From CAZSVE01 sp964610175 (GTDB taxonomy: Bacteria > Pseudomonadota > Gammaproteobacteria > HK1): DNA of 42,825 nt. Of this stretch, positions 41,106 through 42,825 are shown in pieces. Within the stretch, counting starts at the first letter, position 1; the number at the start of each line of letters is the position of its first letter. The notes under the pieces are model-generated. The model made no database searches. It worked only from the letters and a program-made list of their open reading frames with translations, and was not told the DNA's origin. The stretch is taken from assembly GCA_964610175.1 (NCBI GenBank), contig CAZSVE010000018.1:1-42825 (forward strand), written 5' to 3'. The position numbers were made by a program, and so were the translations under genes.

Positions 41106-41179
41106 AATTTCGTTGGTGGATGAAAAATCGTATTTTTTACCACTTCACCAATTCGTTGCTTATTGTTTTTCGCTGTTAT

Positions 41180-41289
41180 TTGTTTATTTCTCGCTTATCT
41201 TCGCGGATGAGTCGAGTTTTACGAAACGCCAGTTTCGCTTTACCAATGCCGGATCATGCTTCATCGGTTTGGGGCGAAGCTTCCCTAGA
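41180..41289 (+). repeat. Interspersed repeat R1, copy N
   Basis: Near-complete copy ending 15 bases before the lpdA ATG and oriented with it. The 3' palindrome is slightly changed (GCGAAGCTTCCCTAGA). Confidence 0.9.
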
Positions 41290-41304
41290 TGAGTTCTCTT
41301 CGCT

Positions 41305-42759
41305 ATGACAACAGAAAACTACGACCTCATTATCCTTGGTGGTGGCCCCGGTGGCTATGTGGCAGCCATTCGGGCCGCGCAATTGGGATTCAAAACCGCC
41401 TGCGTCGATGGTTGGCGTGATGCCAGCGGGAAGCCATCTCTTGGCGGTACCTGCCTGAACGCCGGATGTATCCCTTCCAAGGCGCTCCTCGATAGCTCCC
41501 ACCATTACCACGACCTGGTCCACTCCCTGCCAGTCCACGGCATCCATGTGGAAAGCGCCAGGGTCGATGTGCCCGCGATGCAGGCGCGCAAGGACAAGAT
41601 CGTTACCATCCTGACAGGGGGAATCAAGGGACTATTCAAAAAGAACAAGGTAGTCTGGATCCCCGGCCAGGGCGCATTCTTGTCCAGAAATCGCATCGAG
41701 GTAACCCAGCAGAGCGGCGACAAATCCGTCATCGAGGCGCGCAACATTATCATCGCCACCGGCTCCGTCCCGGCCTCGATCTCGGTCGCTCCCGTGGATA
41801 ATCGGTACATCGTCGATTCTACCGGGGCACTGAATTTTCAAGCGGTCCCGAAGCGCCTCGGCATCATTGGCGCGGGTGTTATCGGGCTGGAGCTCGGTAG
41901 TGTCTGGAGTCGACTGGGATCGGAAGTGGTGTTATTGGAGGCGCAGGATAGATTCCTGCCTAGTGCCGATGGCCGGATCGCCAAGGAGGCATACAAGGTA
42001 CTCAGGAAACAGGGACTCGATATCCGGCTTGGGGCATTGGTGAAATCCGTCGAAGTGGTCGCCGTGGAAAAGGGTCAGGAATCCCCAACCGAAAAAGGGA
42101 ACATTACCGTTGGCTATGAAAGCAATGGCGAAGCGCAAACCCTTCGGGTGGATAAACTCGTGGTAGCCTGTGGCAGGCAACCCGTTACCTCGGGGCTCGG
42201 GATCGAAAAGATAGGGCTGACCACCGATGACCGCGGAGGGATCGAAGTCGACGCGCATTGCCACACCGATATCGAGGGTATCTATGCCATTGGGGATGTG
42301 GTCCGCGGACCCATGTTGGCCCACAAGGCCTCGGAGGAGGGGGTCGCCGTCGTGGAGGAAATCGCCGGTCAATCGTCGTCGGTGAATTACGACACCATCC
42401 CCCAGGTGGTCTATACCCATCCCGAAATCGCCTGGGTGGGGAAAACCGAGGAGGCCTTGAAGGCCGAAAATATACCGTTCCGTGTGGGGGATTTCCCGCT
42501 GCGCGCCATTGGCCGCGCCCACGGTTCCGGGGAAACCGACGGGTTCGTCAAGATCATCGGAGATGCCGAAACCGATCGAATCCTCGGCGCTCACCTGTTC
42601 GGCGCCAATGCTTCGGAACTTATCGCGGAGTTGGTCACCGCCATGGAATTCTCGGCCAGTACCGAAGATGTGGCGCGTATCGTCCATGCCCATCCCACGC
42701 TCTCCGAGGCAATCCATGAGGCCGCATTGGCAGCCGATGGCAGGGCGATACACCTTTAG
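41305..42759 (+). CDS. lpdA: Dihydrolipoyl dehydrogenase
   Basis: FAD-dependent E3 subunit (484 residues) of 2-oxo-acid dehydrogenase and glycine-cleavage complexes. It has the FAD-binding DLIILGGGPGGYVAAIRAA, the redox disulfide in GGTCLNAGCIPSKALL (Cys50 and Cys55), the NAD-binding IIGAGVIGLELGSVWSRLG, the second FAD segment GIYAIGDVVRGPMLAHKA, and the catalytic HAHPTLSEAIHEAAL near the C-terminus. No E1 or E2 gene precedes it; R1 copy N does. The downstream 66 bases may begin another gene. Confidence 0.96.
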   Translation: MTTENYDLIILGGGPGGYVAAIRAAQLGFKTACVDGWRDASGKPSLGGTCLNAGCIPSKALLDSSHHYHDLVHSLPVHGIHVESARVDVPAMQARKDKIVTILTGGIKGLFKKNKVVWIPGQGAFLSRNRIEVTQQSGDKSVIEARNIIIATGSVPASISVAPVDNRYIVDSTGALNFQAVPKRLGIIGAGVIGLELGSVWSRLGSEVVLLEAQDRFLPSADGRIAKEAYKVLRKQGLDIRLGALVKSVEVVAVEKGQESPTEKGNITVGYESNGEAQTLRVDKLVVACGRQPVTSGLGIEKIGLTTDDRGGIEVDAHCHTDIEGIYAIGDVVRGPMLAHKASEEGVAVVEEIAGQSSSVNYDTIPQVVYTHPEIAWVGKTEEALKAENIPFRVGDFPLRAIGRAHGSGETDGFVKIIGDAETDRILGAHLFGANASELIAELVTAMEFSASTEDVARIVHAHPTLSEAIHEAALAADGRAIHL

Positions 42760-42769
42760 ATAAGAAATT

Positions 42770-42825
42770 ATGCCTCCTCAAAAGAACTCGTGGGTAGATT
42801 TTGGGACAGGCAAATTGCCAAGGGC
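42770..42825 (+). CDS. Possible start of a further gene, cut by the window end
   Basis: ATG 42770 opens a frame (MPPQKNSWVDFGTGKLPR) that runs off the end of the window, 10 bases after lpdA. AAGAAAT upstream is a poor ribosome binding site. Eighteen codons are too few to name a product. Confidence 0.3.
   Translation, partial: MPPQKNSWVDFGTGKLPR

Overview
The window looks like a chromosomal segment of a gammaproteobacterium of roughly balanced base composition. Support comes from the XerC-DUF484 pair, the EF-P/EpmA/EpmB translation-factor module, an Aas-type acyltransferase/acyl-ACP synthetase next to PssA, the dnaX-ybaB-recR operon, IspF, and ArgJ beside a Nudix/ThiE fusion. A sulfur-oxidising or symbiotic lineage would fit the high repeat load and the TRAP transporter, but nothing in the sequence proves that.

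Layout. 0.1-2.2 kb: two overlapping envelope-type genes (GT4 glycosyltransferase, ELM1 family). 2.3 kb: tRNA-Asn with its own promoter and a downstream terminator. 2.8-5.7 kb: trpS, an M50 protease and a YciO/Sua5 protein, all on the minus strand. 6.0-8.4 kb: pabB-pabC. 8.4-10.1 kb: an AT-richer accessory patch with a HigB-type toxin remnant and a RhuM gene. 10.1-12.0 kb: TRAP permeases dctM and dctQ with no DctP gene. 12.1-17.3 kb: a two-gene P-loop NTPase cassette (KAP then NACHT). 17.3-25.6 kb: pepA, xerC, DUF484, scpB, an M23 peptidase, prmC and epmA. 25.6-27.5 kb: efp and epmB. 27.7-31.0 kb: a plus-strand cluster of three 2-oxoglutarate/Fe(II) oxygenases and a small SET-domain methyltransferase, AT-richer than its surroundings in its first three genes. 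31.2-33.8 kb: recR, ybaB and dnaX. 34.6-38.6 kb: pssA, aas, a HicA-like small protein and ispF. 38.9-42.8 kb: argJ, the Nudix/ThiE fusion and lpdA.

Two kinds of material stand out. The first is an interspersed repeat of about 110 bp (here R1), with 11 near-complete and about 6 partial copies, nearly all intergenic and usually oriented with the gene that follows. R1 runs into the upstream frames of trpS and pssA and disguises their true starts; dnaX is similarly extended through its repeat-rich upstream region. A second repeat (R2) brackets the NACHT gene and lies against dctQ. The second is the accessory gene content. The NACHT gene carries a run of 12 G that puts its 3' part out of frame, followed by a 21-unit hexanucleotide array, so it looks like a phase- and length-variable immune-type receptor. 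The SET/oxygenase cluster looks like an uncharacterised lysine-methylation and hydroxylation pathway, possibly producing a small molecule or modifying a protein.
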